The position numbers and the translations under genes were made by a program. From Fontivivens sp964399735 (lineage in GTDB: Bacteria > Zhuqueibacterota > Zhuqueibacteria > Residuimicrobiales > Krinioviventaceae), in assembly GCA_964399735.1 (NCBI GenBank), contig CAYNSO010000092.1, positions 1 through 14,976 of the forward strand: a stretch of 14,976 bases of DNA, read 5' to 3'. The notes beneath the pieces were generated by a model, which was not told the DNA's origin, made no database searches, and saw only the letters and a list, made by a program, of their open reading frames with translations. Numbering within the stretch: the stretch's first letter is position 1; every line of letters starts with the position of its first letter. Of this stretch, positions 1-7,359 are shown piece after piece.

Positions 1-55
1 TCGTGAAGGCGGTCGTACCGTTGGCGCCGGAGTAGTAACAAAAATTATTCAATAG
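1..55 (+). CDS. tuf: Elongation factor Tu, C-terminal end (first tuf copy, partial)
   Basis: Only the last 17 codons and the TAG stop are inside the window; reading starts at base 2. They read REGGRTVGAGVVTKIIQ, the hallmark beta-barrel domain 3 ending of bacterial EF-Tu (REGGRTVGAGVV). EF-Tu is the cytoplasmic GTPase that delivers aminoacyl-tRNA to the ribosome. The gene lies 41 nt upstream of rpmG in the same direction. A second tuf begins at 14922, so the genome has at least two copies. The visible parts (C-terminus here, N-terminus there) do not overlap, so their identity cannot be judged. Confidence 0.93.
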   Translation, partial: REGGRTVGAGVVTKIIQ

Positions 56-60
56 CGTAT

Positions 61-87
61 TTGCAATATTAAAATAATCTTTATAAT
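61..87 (+). promoter_or_regulatory. Candidate promoter in the tuf-rpmG gap
   Basis: A perfect TATAAT (82-87) lies behind a TTGCAA (61-66) with a 15-nt spacer, shorter than the usual 16-18. It would start transcription at about 94-95, only a few bases before the rpmG ATG at 97, making rpmG nearly leaderless on that transcript while still serving the tRNA and secE-nusG. The gap is AT-rich, so a chance match is possible, and if the organism uses Bacteroidota-type sigma factors the E. coli consensus may not apply. Confidence 0.3.
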
Positions 88-96
88 GGATTAAAC

Positions 97-246
97 ATGA
101 GAGATCTGGTCACTTTAGAATGTACTGAATGCAAACAGCGTAATTACAATACCGATAAAAATAAACGTCTGCATTCAGGAAGAATCGAACATAAAAAATA
201 TTGCCCATGGTGTAATAAACGCACCGTGCATAAAGAAACCCGCTAG
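97..246 (+). CDS. rpmG: 50S ribosomal protein L33 (zinc-binding form)
   Basis: A 49-aa ORF starting at ATG 97 (MRDLVTLECTECKQRN) and ending at TAG 244-246. It matches bacterial L33 in length, start and end (KETR). Two CxxC pairs, C9/C12 and C36/C39, form the zinc ribbon of the C+ type of L33, so this form is expected to need zinc. It is a small basic protein of the large subunit near the E site. The Shine-Dalgarno is weak (GGA at 88-90). It sits between tuf and tRNA-Trp, a common bacterial arrangement beside secE-nusG. No zinc-free paralog is visible in the window. Confidence 0.95.
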   Translation: MRDLVTLECTECKQRNYNTDKNKRLHSGRIEHKKYCPWCNKRTVHKETR

Positions 247-256
247 TTATTGGTAC

Positions 257-330
257 AGGCCTGTAGCACAATTGGCTAGTGCGCCGGTCTCCAAAACCGG
301 AGGTTGGGGGTTCAAGTCCCTCCAGGCCTG
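257..330 (+). tRNA. tRNA-Trp (anticodon CCA)
   Basis: A full cloverleaf folds by hand. The acceptor stem is 257-263 with 323-329 and discriminator G330. The D stem is GCAC 266-269 with GTGC 279-282. The anticodon stem is CCGGT 284-288 with ACCGG 296-300, loop CTCCAAA and anticodon CCA at 291-293. The T stem is GGGGG 306-310 with CCCTC 318-322, with the TTCAAGT loop. The 3' CCA is not encoded (CTA follows), so it must be added after processing. The gene lies 10 nt after rpmG and 50 nt before secE with no visible terminator, so it is probably cut out of a longer transcript. Confidence 0.97.
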
Positions 331-380
331 CTACAAACTTAAATTTATGCACAGCAAAGAACACGAATGAACGGGAAATT

Positions 381-563
381 ATGATTCAGAAAATAAGTAG
401 ATTTCTTAAAGACGTAAACTCGGAAATGTCCAAAGTCAGTTGGCCGACCCGCACACAGTTGAAAGGCCATACATTGATTGTGATATTTGTTTCCCTGTTT
501 TTTTCGCTTTACATATTTGTTGTTGATCACCTTCTTTCACGGTTGATCAAATTGATTTATTAG
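381..563 (+). CDS. secE: Preprotein translocase subunit SecE
   Basis: A 60-aa protein, the short single-span form of SecE. It is the essential clamp subunit of the SecYEG inner-membrane channel. The amphipathic N-terminal part carries the family motif SEMSKVSWPTRTQL at about residues 13-26, followed by one transmembrane segment at about 28-50 (HTLIVIFVSLFFSLYIFVVDH). The reading frame is open back to 279, but that would run through tRNA-Trp. ATG 381 gives the normal N-terminus and has a weak GGGA at 373-376. The next gene is nusG, the classic secE-nusG pair. Confidence 0.95.
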   Translation: MIQKISRFLKDVNSEMSKVSWPTRTQLKGHTLIVIFVSLFFSLYIFVVDHLLSRLIKLIY

Positions 564-595
564 TACTGTTAACAAATTAAAACTGGTAATTGATT

Positions 596-599
596 AGGG
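596..599 (+). promoter_or_regulatory. Shine-Dalgarno deciding the nusG start
   Basis: AGGG at 596-599 is followed by 8 nt and then TTG 608, which is normal spacing. No comparable site precedes the other in-frame TTG at 590. The nearby ATG codons at 601, 618 and 621 are all out of the nusG frame. Confidence 0.6.
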
Positions 600-607
600 C
601 ATGCGTA

Positions 608-1150
608 TTGGAAGACCATGATGATTTAAAATGGTATGCTATTCACGTGTTATCGGGACACGAGAATAAGGTAAAAGCGTATCTGGAAAACGAAATAAAG
701 CATAACAATCTGGAAAGCAAGATTGACAAGATACTTGTGCCATCAGAAGAAATTACCGAAATGAAGGACGGTAAAAAACGCGTTCGCACAAAAATTATGT
801 TTCCGGGATATATGCTTATTCGGATAGCGTTAGATAAGACGACGCGACATCTGGTTCTGAATACTCCTGGTGTAACAAATTTTGTCGGCAAGAAAAATGA
901 ACCCGTTGCACTGCGCCCCGATGAAGCCGAACGCATTTTAGGTAAAGCAGAAGGCGGCGGAAAAGATCGTTCTAAAATTCCGTTTCAGGTTGGCGATCCG
1001 ATCAAAGTTACAGACGGGCCGTTTACCGATTTTACCGGTTTTGTTGAAGAAGTTAATGAAGAAAAAAGCAAGGTCAAAGTTCTGGTCAGCATCTTTGGAC
1101 GCTCAACCCCGGTTGAACTAGACTTTTTACAAATCGAACTGGAAGCTTAG
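608..1150 (+). CDS. nusG: Transcription termination/antitermination factor NusG
   Basis: About 180 aa from TTG 608, the usual bacterial NusG length. NusG binds the RNA polymerase clamp, suppresses pausing, and links transcription to Rho or to ribosomal S10. The N-terminal NGN domain begins KWYAIHVLSGHENKVKAYLE and includes FPGYMLIRI. After a short linker comes the C-terminal KOW domain, with FQVGDPIKVTDGPFTDFTGFVEEV and ending SIFGRSTPVELDFLQIE. No family-specific insertion is seen. The frame is also open to a TTG at 590 (six more codons), but the Shine-Dalgarno favours 608 and no in-frame ATG is available. It is followed by rplK after 10 nt, so the two are very likely cotranscribed. Confidence 0.95.
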   Translation: MEDHDDLKWYAIHVLSGHENKVKAYLENEIKHNNLESKIDKILVPSEEITEMKDGKKRVRTKIMFPGYMLIRIALDKTTRHLVLNTPGVTNFVGKKNEPVALRPDEAERILGKAEGGGKDRSKIPFQVGDPIKVTDGPFTDFTGFVEEVNEEKSKVKVLVSIFGRSTPVELDFLQIELEA

Positions 1151-1160
1151 GGTTAAACAC

Positions 1161-1586
1161 ATGGCAAAGAAAATTGTAGGTTTAATAAAATTACAAATAC
1201 CCGCTGGAAGTGCAAATCCATCTCCGCCGGTAGGTCCTGCATTGGGCCAACATGGCGTAAATATCATGGAGTTTTGCAAAACATTTAATGCAAGAACGCA
1301 AGACCGGCAGGGTTTAATTATTCCGGTTGTTATTACGGTATATGCGGATCACTCGTTCACATTTATCACCAAAACCCCTCCGGCCGCTGTTTTATTGAAA
1401 AAAGCTGCCGGTATTCCCAAAGGATCTGGTGAGCCGAATCGTACCAAAGTCGGCCAGGTTAAAAAAGAGCAAGTACGTGAAATTGCCCAAACCAAATTGG
1501 AAGATTTAAACGCCAATGATGTTGAAATGGCAATGCGTATGATTGAAGGTACAGCAAGAAGCATGGGAATAGTAATAGAAGAATAA
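1161..1586 (+). CDS. rplK: 50S ribosomal protein L11
   Basis: 141 aa, the standard L11 length. It forms the base of the GTPase-associated stalk on 23S rRNA and is the target region of thiostrepton. The N-terminal domain shows the proline-rich segment GSANPSPPVGPALGQHGVNIMEFCKTFNART. The rRNA-binding C-terminal domain carries GIPKGSGEPNRTKVGQVKKEQVREIA and ends MIEGTARSMGIVIEE. The Shine-Dalgarno AGGG (1149-1152) overlaps the nusG stop. Because only 10 nt separate it from nusG, the L1 autoregulatory operator that lies upstream of rplK in E. coli has no room here as a free leader. Confidence 0.98.
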   Translation: MAKKIVGLIKLQIPAGSANPSPPVGPALGQHGVNIMEFCKTFNARTQDRQGLIIPVVITVYADHSFTFITKTPPAAVLLKKAAGIPKGSGEPNRTKVGQVKKEQVREIAQTKLEDLNANDVEMAMRMIEGTARSMGIVIEE

Positions 1587-1642
1587 AACCTGGAAAAGGT
1601 TCAATGTTTTTCATGCTGCATTAAAGTAGTTTCGGAGAAAAG

Positions 1643-2341
1643 ATGAAACACAGTAAAAGATTTAATGAACAAAGCGCTAAAATTGACAAAACTGTAGCCT
1701 ATTCTTTAGTACAAGCGGTTGAAAAAGTAAAGGAAACTGCTACAGCAAAATTTGATGAAGCAGTTGAAATTAGTGTTCGCCTGGGAGTCGACCCGCGTAA
1801 AGCGGATCAATTGGTGCGTGGAACAGTTATGCTGCCCAGTGGCACCGGCAAAACCATACGGATTTTAGTGCTTACACCAGGAGAAAAGCAAAAAGAAGCA
1901 TTGGAAGCTGGCGCTGACTTTGTGGGCGCTGATGATTTGATTGAGAAAATTCAAGGCGGTTGGATGGATTTCGATGCGGTTATTGCCACTCCTGATATAA
2001 TGGGACAAGTTGGTAAGCTGGGTCGAGTATTAGGTCCGCGTGGTTTAATGCCCAACCCCAAAATCGGAACGGTTACCTTTGAAGTTGCCAAGGCAGTAAA
2101 TGAAGCCAAAGCCGGAAAAATAGATTTTCGTGTTGATAAATACGGCAATGTGCAGACCCTGATCGGTAAAGGTTCATTTACTCACCAGCAATTATTGGAT
2201 AATATCCGGGCTTTTATGGATGTAATAAATAGATTGAAACCTTCCACCGCAAAGGGAGTTTACATTCGTAATATAACCCTGTCCAGTACAATGGGTCCGG
2301 GAGTAAAAGTAGATAAAAGTACAATAAGCGAAGCAGCCTGA
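1643..2341 (+). CDS. rplA: 50S ribosomal protein L1
   Basis: 232 aa, normal for L1. It binds helices 76-78 of 23S rRNA and forms the mobile L1 stalk at the E site; in many bacteria it represses its own mRNA. The diagnostic GPRGLMPNPKIGTVT motif starts at residue 131, and the end contains GVYIRNITLSSTMGPGVKVD. ATG 1643 follows a good GGAGA (1634-1638). The 56-nt gap from rplK holds a small AACCT/AGGTT hairpin (1587-1601). I could not recognise a convincing L1 operator there. Confidence 0.98.
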   Translation: MKHSKRFNEQSAKIDKTVAYSLVQAVEKVKETATAKFDEAVEISVRLGVDPRKADQLVRGTVMLPSGTGKTIRILVLTPGEKQKEALEAGADFVGADDLIEKIQGGWMDFDAVIATPDIMGQVGKLGRVLGPRGLMPNPKIGTVTFEVAKAVNEAKAGKIDFRVDKYGNVQTLIGKGSFTHQQLLDNIRAFMDVINRLKPSTAKGVYIRNITLSSTMGPGVKVDKSTISEAA

Positions 2342-2357
2342 CCAGTCAAGCTGTAGC

Positions 2358-2379
2358 GATTCAATTAAGGAACTGAATC
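2358..2379 (+). promoter_or_regulatory. Small hairpin presenting the rplJ Shine-Dalgarno in its loop
   Basis: GATTCA (2358-2363) is the exact complement of TGAATC (2374-2379). The 10-nt loop ATTAAGGAAC contains the AAGGA Shine-Dalgarno of rplJ, and the ATG is at 2381. It could expose or modulate the ribosome site. Six base pairs could arise by chance in this AT-rich spacer. Confidence 0.35.
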
Positions 2380-2380
2380 A

Positions 2381-2896
2381 ATGCCACAATCAGAAAAACA
2401 ACTAAAAGTCGAAGAAATTACTGCGAGTCTGAGCAAGGCGAAAAGTGTTTTTATGACCGATTTTTCCGGAATGACCGTTGAAGAGCTAACCTCTCTTCGC
2501 CGTGAGTTGCGAAAAGTTGACGTAAATTACATCGTTGTAAAAAACACCCTAGCAAGAATTTCGGCAGCCCAAATAGGTTTGGAAAAGATGAATTCATACC
2601 TTACTGGTCCTACCGGTCTGGCTATAGCAAATAATGATCCGGTGGCTCCGAGTCGGGTAATTTATGATTTCCAGAAAGCTAAAAAGAAACTGGTAATTAA
2701 AGCTGCCATTCTTGAAGGACAATTTCTGGACAAAGAGGCTGCCGAGGAAATACGTAATATACCTGGCAAGGAACAATTGATCAGTATGGTCGTTGGTGGA
2801 ATTGCAGCGCCTCTGACAGGTTTAGTCGGCGGTTTGCAAGCTATGTTACGGCAATTAGTAACAGTTGTATCAGCAATTAAAGATAAAAAAGAATAA
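2381..2896 (+). CDS. rplJ: 50S ribosomal protein L10
   Basis: 171 aa, in the usual range. L10 anchors L7/L12 dimers to the ribosomal stalk. The N-terminal rRNA-binding domain shows SVFMTDFSGMTVEELTSLRRELRKVDVNYIVVKNTLARIS, and a central PTGLAIANNDPVAPSRVIYDF. The C-terminal helix that docks L12 dimers is VGGLQAMLRQLVTVVSAIKDKKE. The spacer from rplA is only 39 nt, too short for the long L10-(L12)4 binding leader known upstream of rplJ in E. coli and Bacillus. Any such control would have to use rplA coding sequence or be absent. Confidence 0.98.
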   Translation: MPQSEKQLKVEEITASLSKAKSVFMTDFSGMTVEELTSLRRELRKVDVNYIVVKNTLARISAAQIGLEKMNSYLTGPTGLAIANNDPVAPSRVIYDFQKAKKKLVIKAAILEGQFLDKEAAEEIRNIPGKEQLISMVVGGIAAPLTGLVGGLQAMLRQLVTVVSAIKDKKE

Positions 2897-2934
2897 ATTA
2901 ATATATAAAATAGTAACTCTAACGGGAGGGTAAG

Positions 2935-3369
2935 ATGCCCGCAAAAGATAGTGCAACAGTAGAACAGGCTGAAAAAGCCGCAGTACAAGATGTTAAAGTT
3001 GAAGAAATCATTAAAGCAATTGAGGAAATGAGTGTCCTGCAATTGTCAAAATTGGTAAAAGCACTTGAGGATAGATTTGGCGTATCAGCCGCAGCTCCAA
3101 TGGCAGTTATGGCTGGACCAGTCAATGCAAGCGCCCAGGAAGCCCCTGTGGAAGAACAGACTGAATTTAATGTTATCCTTAAATCAGCTGGCGCTAATAA
3201 AATTCAGGTAATCAAAGTCGTTCGTACTTTGACCAGCCTTGGATTAAAAGAAGCAAAAGATTTGGTTGATGGCGCTCCCAGCACTGTAAAAGAATTGGTT
3301 AGCAAAGACGAAGCGAACGATATCAAAGCCAAATTGGAAGAAGCCGGCGCTGAGATTGAAATCAAGTAG
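2935..3369 (+). CDS. rplL: 50S ribosomal protein L7/L12
   Basis: 144 aa, longer than the usual 120-130. The first 19 or so residues (MPAKDSATVEQAEKAAVQD) form an extra charged extension ahead of the normal dimerisation helix VEEIIKAIEEMSVLQLSKLVKALEDRFGVS. A flexible Ala/Pro hinge follows (about 52-74), then the conserved C-terminal domain KIQVIKVVRTLTSLGLKEAKDLVDGAP that recruits EF-Tu and EF-G. The start is supported by a strong GGAGGG (2925-2930), the best ribosome site of the stalk genes, fitting the several copies of L12 needed per L10. No plausible internal start would keep the dimerisation domain. A terminator hairpin follows. Confidence 0.97.
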   Translation: MPAKDSATVEQAEKAAVQDVKVEEIIKAIEEMSVLQLSKLVKALEDRFGVSAAAPMAVMAGPVNASAQEAPVEEQTEFNVILKSAGANKIQVIKVVRTLTSLGLKEAKDLVDGAPSTVKELVSKDEANDIKAKLEEAGAEIEIK

Positions 3370-3390
3370 TTTTTAATAACAGCCTTTATT

Positions 3391-3428
3391 AAAAAAACCG
3401 GACTGATGGATATTAGTTCGGTTTTTTT
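3391..3428 (+). terminator. Intrinsic terminator/attenuator between rplL and rpoB
   Basis: A 14-bp stem pairs 3391-3404 (seven A, then CCGGACT) with 3415-3428 (AGTTCGG, then seven T), with one G-T wobble and a 10-nt loop. The T run on the 3' arm makes a standard Rho-independent terminator, and the A run makes it symmetric. It ends 39 nt before the rpoB start. E. coli has a partial terminator at this same place that lowers rpoBC relative to rplJL. The same role is inferred here, since no convincing promoter was seen between it and rpoB. Confidence 0.85.
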
Positions 3429-3453
3429 AAGTATTATAGCAATTAATATTTGA

Positions 3454-3458
3454 AAGGA
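3454..3458 (+). promoter_or_regulatory. Shine-Dalgarno deciding the rpoB start
   Basis: AAGGA at 3454-3458 stands 9 nt before TTG 3468. The other in-frame TTG at 3450 would place this site inside the coding region, so 3468 is preferred. Confidence 0.75.
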
Positions 3459-3467
3459 TGTGATTCT

Positions 3468-6400
3468 TTGGCAGTTCGTCCAAAAATAATCAGAAAATCT
3501 TTTTCTCAAATAAAACCGGTTGCAGAATTACCGGATTTATTGGACATCCAATTAAAATCATTTCACGACTTTCTTCAACACGAAATTCCCCCGGAAAAGC
3601 GAAAAGACCAGGGTTTACATGCTGTCTTCAAAAGTGTTTTCCCAATTGTTGACAGCCGTGAAAATTTTGAATTGGATTTTATTAACTATTCTATTGAGCC
3701 TCCTAAATATTCTGTTCAGGAATGTCAGGAACGAGGCACCACTTATTCAGTGGCTTTGAAAGCAAAATTACGCCTGGCAATAAAAGATGAATATGACCAG
3801 AGTAATCCCCTTGCCAATTCTATTGAGCAGGAGGTCTACCTTGGCAATTTGCCGTTTATGACGCATCGTGGTACTTTTATTATCAATGGCGCCGAGCGTA
3901 TTATTGTCAGCCAGTTGCATCGTTCTCCCGGTGTATTTTTTGATGAGACCGTTCATCCCAACGGAACCAAACTGTATTCCGCTCGTATTATCCCGTTACG
4001 AGGATCCTGGGTGGAATTCACTACCGATATTTATGATTTAATGAATGTTTTCATCGACCGGCGCAAAAAGTTTTTAGCAACAACTTTGTTACGGGCTATT
4101 GGCTTTTCAACTGACCGGCAAATTCTTGAAGCGTTCGATTTAATTGAAAAAATTGAAATTACTGATGATAATCTTGAAGATATAACCGGTTATAAAATTG
4201 TTGACGATTTGATCGACACCGAGACCGGTGAAGTTATTGTTGATAAATATAACGAGATTGATGAGAGTAAAATTGAAATTATCAGGAATCTTGGTTTAAA
4301 GGTTCTTGAAGTTTTAAAGTCCGATAGAATTTATGGTCAGGAAATTATCAGCAATACTTTGCAAAAAGATCCTACTCATTCCCAGGATGAGGCGCTGGAA
4401 TTAATTTACCGGCAGCTTCGTTCCGGCGAGCCACCGGATTCCGATACGGCGCGAATGTTGATTGAACGTCTGTTCTTTAACCCCAAACGTTATGAACTGG
4501 GTGATGTCGGACGCCACCGCTTGAATCGCAAATTGAACCTGGATATCGATCCCGCCAATATCGCTTTGACCAAAGAAGATATGTTGGGTATTATTTCATA
4601 CTTGCTTGATTTACGCACCGGCCATAAAACAGCAGACGATATTGACCATTTAGGTAACCGACGGGTCAGAACCGTTGGAGAACAGCTTTCTGCGCAAATG
4701 AGTGTTGGACTGGCGCGTATGGCTCGTACAATTAAAGAACGTATGAACCTGCGTGAGAGCGAAAATCCCACTCCGCAGGATTTGGTGAATGCCAGAACAA
4801 TTTTATCGGTTATCAACACCTTCTTTGGAACCAGCCAGCTTTCTCAGTTTATGGATCAAACCAATCCGTTGGCTGAAATGACGCATAAACGAAGGCTTTC
4901 CGCCCTTGGTCCGGGTGGATTAACCCGTGAACGCGCCGGTTTTGAGGTGCGTGACGTGCACTATACTCATTACGGTCGTTTGTGTCCTATCGAAACACCG
5001 GAAGGCCCCAATATCGGCTTGATTTCTTCATTAACCACCTTTGCCAGAATAAATGAATTCGGTTTTTTAGAGGCGCCCTATCGTATTGTTAAAGATGGAG
5101 TAGCAACTACTGAAATTAGATACCTGGCGGCTGATGAAGAAGAAAAACATATTATTGCCCAGGCCAATGCAGTGCTGGATGATAATAATAAATTTGTTAA
5201 TGACAGAGTAAAATGCCGCTATCGTGGAGAATTTCCTTTATCTACACCCGAACAAATCAATTTTATGGATGTTTCGCCAAGCCAAATTGTATCTGCTGCT
5301 GCTGCACTAGTACCCTTTTTGGAACATGATGACGCTAACCGTGCGCTTATGGGTTCCAACATGCAGCGTCAGGCAGTACCACTCCTGGCCCCTGAAGCTC
5401 CTATGGTTGGTACCGGTATGGAAGAAAAGGTAGCTATTGACTCTCGCGCTGTTATCGTCAGTGATGTTGATGGTGTTGTGGAAAAGGTAGATGCCGAGCA
5501 TATTATTATCCGCAAAACAGTTAGCGAAGATCCGGAAAGTAAGCTGGAACAACTATTTGATTTTAATAAATCTCATTTATTTCCTTATTATTTAACCAAA
5601 TTTAAACGCACGAATCAGGATACCTGTATAAATCAGCGACCGATTGTTCAGGTTGGTCAACAGGTGAAAAAAGGACAGGTAATTGCTGATGGTGCAGCGA
5701 CAGATCATGGTGAACTGGCCCTGGGAAGAAACGTCCTGGTTGCTTTTATGCCCTGGCGTGGATATAACTTTGAAGACGCTATCGTAATGTCCGAGCGGGT
5801 TGTGCAGGATGATATTTACACTTCAATTCATATTGAAGAATTTGAGCTTCAAGTGCGTGATACCAAACGCGGTGAAGAAGAATTGACCCGTGAAATTCCC
5901 AATGTCAGTGAAGAAGCCACCAAAGATCTCGATGAAAACGGTATTATTCGCATTGGCGCCAGTGTTTCTGCAGGCGATGTGCTGGTTGGTAAAGTAACGC
6001 CCAAAGGTGAAACAGACCCAACCCCTGAAGAAAAACTCCTCAAAGCGATATTTGGTGAAAAAGCCGGCGATGTAAAGGATGCCTCTTTGAAAGGCTCACC
6101 CGGATTAAAGGGCGTAGTTATCGATACGAACCTGTTTTCACGCAAAAAGAAGGATAACACGACCAAGCGTAAAGACAAGGCTATTATTGACGAACTGGAT
6201 GCCTGGCTGGAAAAAGCACGCAATGATGCAAATGAAGACCGAACCCAAAAATTATTCCAGGTATTGGAAAATCAAATTGCCGTCGATATTCGTGACATTG
6301 AAACCGGTAAAATCGTTATTAAAAGCAAGTCTGTTTTAAATGAACGTAACCTGGAAAAACTGGATTTTGATAAAATTGACTTTTCTTTGAATCTTGTAGA

Positions 6401-7289
6401 AGATGAGGAAAGCAATCAAAAAATTCGTACTATTGTTTTGCGGTATCGCACAAGATTAAAAGATATCGATAATGAATATGAACTGCAAAAGTTTAAAGTT
6501 GTGGTTGGCGACGAATTACCTCCGGGTATAACTCAACTGGCCAAAGTCTATGTTGCCAAAAAGCGCAAGCTGATGGTGGGTGACAAAATGGCCGGTCGGC
6601 ATGGCAATAAAGGTGTGGTGTCCAAGATTGTTCCAATTGAAGATATGCCTTATTTGCCGGATGGTACCCCGGTCGATATCGTCCTCAATCCGTTAGGCGT
6701 GCCTTCCCGTATGAATCTGGGTCAGATTCTGGAAACCAATCTCGGTTGGGCAGCCAAAGATATGGGAATCAATTATGCAACGCCTGTATTTGATGGCGCT
6801 TCTTTGCAGCAAATCCAGGATGAAATGGAAAAAGCAGGTCTTCCTGTATCCGGGAAAAGCCAACTGTTTGACGGCAGAACCGGTGAACAATTTGATGAGG
6901 AAGTGACTGTTGGTTACATCTATATGATGAAACTTTCACATCTGGTAGAAGATAAAATCCATGCGCGTTCCATTGGGCCATATTCGTTGATTACGCAGCA
7001 GCCGTTAGGCGGTAAAGCACAATTCGGTGGACAGCGTTTTGGTGAAATGGAAGTATGGGCCCTGGAAGCATACGGCGCTGCCTATACTTTGCAGGAAATA
7101 TTGACAGTAAAAAGCGATGATGTGCGCGGACGTTCAAAAACTTATGAAGCAATTGTCAAAGGTGAGAATATCCCGGAACCAGGTATTCCGGAATCTTTTA
7201 ATGTTCTTATCAGGGAACTGCAAGGTCTCGGCCTGGATATTCAATTGCTGAATGAAAAGAACCGCAAATCCGTAGAACTGGTATCGTAA
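3468..7289 (+). CDS. rpoB: DNA-directed RNA polymerase subunit beta
   Basis: 1273 aa from TTG 3468 (MAVRPKIIRKSFSQI). It is the catalytic beta subunit of RNA polymerase. The rifampicin pocket (from F452) reads GTSQLSQFMDQTNPLAEMTHKRRLSALGPGG. Residues D463, H473 and S478, matching E. coli D516, H526 and S531, are the sensitive form. The active-site segment GDKMAGRHGNKG begins at about residue 1038, with K1040 and K1048 matching the two conserved lysines. The C-terminus has SIGPYSLITQQPLGGKAQFGGQRFGEMEVWALEAYGAAYTLQEILT. Compared with the roughly 1180-aa Firmicutes form there is extra material in the N-terminal lobe and a charged, coiled-coil-like insertion at about 890-1005. The gene is cotranscribed with rpoC 70 nt downstream. 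Confidence 0.98.
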   Translation: MAVRPKIIRKSFSQIKPVAELPDLLDIQLKSFHDFLQHEIPPEKRKDQGLHAVFKSVFPIVDSRENFELDFINYSIEPPKYSVQECQERGTTYSVALKAKLRLAIKDEYDQSNPLANSIEQEVYLGNLPFMTHRGTFIINGAERIIVSQLHRSPGVFFDETVHPNGTKLYSARIIPLRGSWVEFTTDIYDLMNVFIDRRKKFLATTLLRAIGFSTDRQILEAFDLIEKIEITDDNLEDITGYKIVDDLIDTETGEVIVDKYNEIDESKIEIIRNLGLKVLEVLKSDRIYGQEIISNTLQKDPTHSQDEALELIYRQLRSGEPPDSDTARMLIERLFFNPKRYELGDVGRHRLNRKLNLDIDPANIALTKEDMLGIISYLLDLRTGHKTADDIDHLGNRRVRTVGEQLSAQMSVGLARMARTIKERMNLRESENPTPQDLVNARTILSVINTFFGTSQLSQFMDQTNPLAEMTHKRRLSALGPGGLTRERAGFEVRDVHYTHYGRLCPIETPEGPNIGLISSLTTFARINEFGFLEAPYRIVKDGVATTEIRYLAADEEEKHIIAQANAVLDDNNKFVNDRVKCRYRGEFPLSTPEQINFMDVSPSQIVSAAAALVPFLEHDDANRALMGSNMQRQAVPLLAPEAPMVGTGMEEKVAIDSRAVIVSDVDGVVEKVDAEHIIIRKTVSEDPESKLEQLFDFNKSHLFPYYLTKFKRTNQDTCINQRPIVQVGQQVKKGQVIADGAATDHGELALGRNVLVAFMPWRGYNFEDAIVMSERVVQDDIYTSIHIEEFELQVRDTKRGEEELTREIPNVSEEATKDLDENGIIRIGASVSAGDVLVGKVTPKGETDPTPEEKLLKAIFGEKAGDVKDASLKGSPGLKGVVIDTNLFSRKKKDNTTKRKDKAIIDELDAWLEKARNDANEDRTQKLFQVLENQIAVDIRDIETGKIVIKSKSVLNERNLEKLDFDKIDFSLNLVEDEESNQKIRTIVLRYRTRLKDIDNEYELQKFKVVVGDELPPGITQLAKVYVAKKRKLMVGDKMAGRHGNKGVVSKIVPIEDMPYLPDGTPVDIVLNPLGVPSRMNLGQILETNLGWAAKDMGINYATPVFDGASLQQIQDEMEKAGLPVSGKSQLFDGRTGEQFDEEVTVGYIYMMKLSHLVEDKIHARSIGPYSLITQQPLGGKAQFGGQRFGEMEVWALEAYGAAYTLQEILTVKSDDVRGRSKTYEAIVKGENIPEPGIPESFNVLIRELQGLGLDIQLLNEKNRKSVELVS

Positions 7290-7348
7290 GTATAAATAAT
7301 TTGCCTGATAACGGGTTAATATAAATACCAGGCTCAACTAACGAGTTT

Positions 7349-7353
7349 GGAGG
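7349..7353 (+). promoter_or_regulatory. Strong Shine-Dalgarno deciding the rpoC start
   Basis: GGAGG at 7349-7353 is 6 nt before TTG 7360, which is ideal spacing. The in-frame ATG at 7369 would have a 15-nt spacer, so TTG is preferred. Confidence 0.8.
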
Positions 7354-7359
7354 TGTAAT

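Noticed and set aside
110..364. 84-aa minus-strand ORF opposite rpmG, tRNA-Trp and secE leader
   Set aside because: It is antisense to a tRNA and to a conserved ribosomal protein, with no protein family resemblance.
279..380. Extended N-terminus of secE in the open frame upstream of 381
   Set aside because: It would translate through tRNA-Trp and give a non-family N-terminus; ATG 381 matches SecE.
601..621. Six-codon ORF ATG...TGA just before nusG
   Set aside because: Its ATG is only 1 nt after AGGG and the peptide MRIGRP has no recognisable role; the Shine-Dalgarno fits TTG 608 better.
1587..1601. AACCT/AGGTT hairpin after rplK as an L1 operator
   Set aside because: The stem is short and I could not match the conserved internal-loop features of L1-binding sites.
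7303..7333. GCCTG/CAGGC inverted repeat in the rpoB-rpoC gap
   Set aside because: Five pairs around a 21-nt loop with no T run; too weak for a terminator or operator call.
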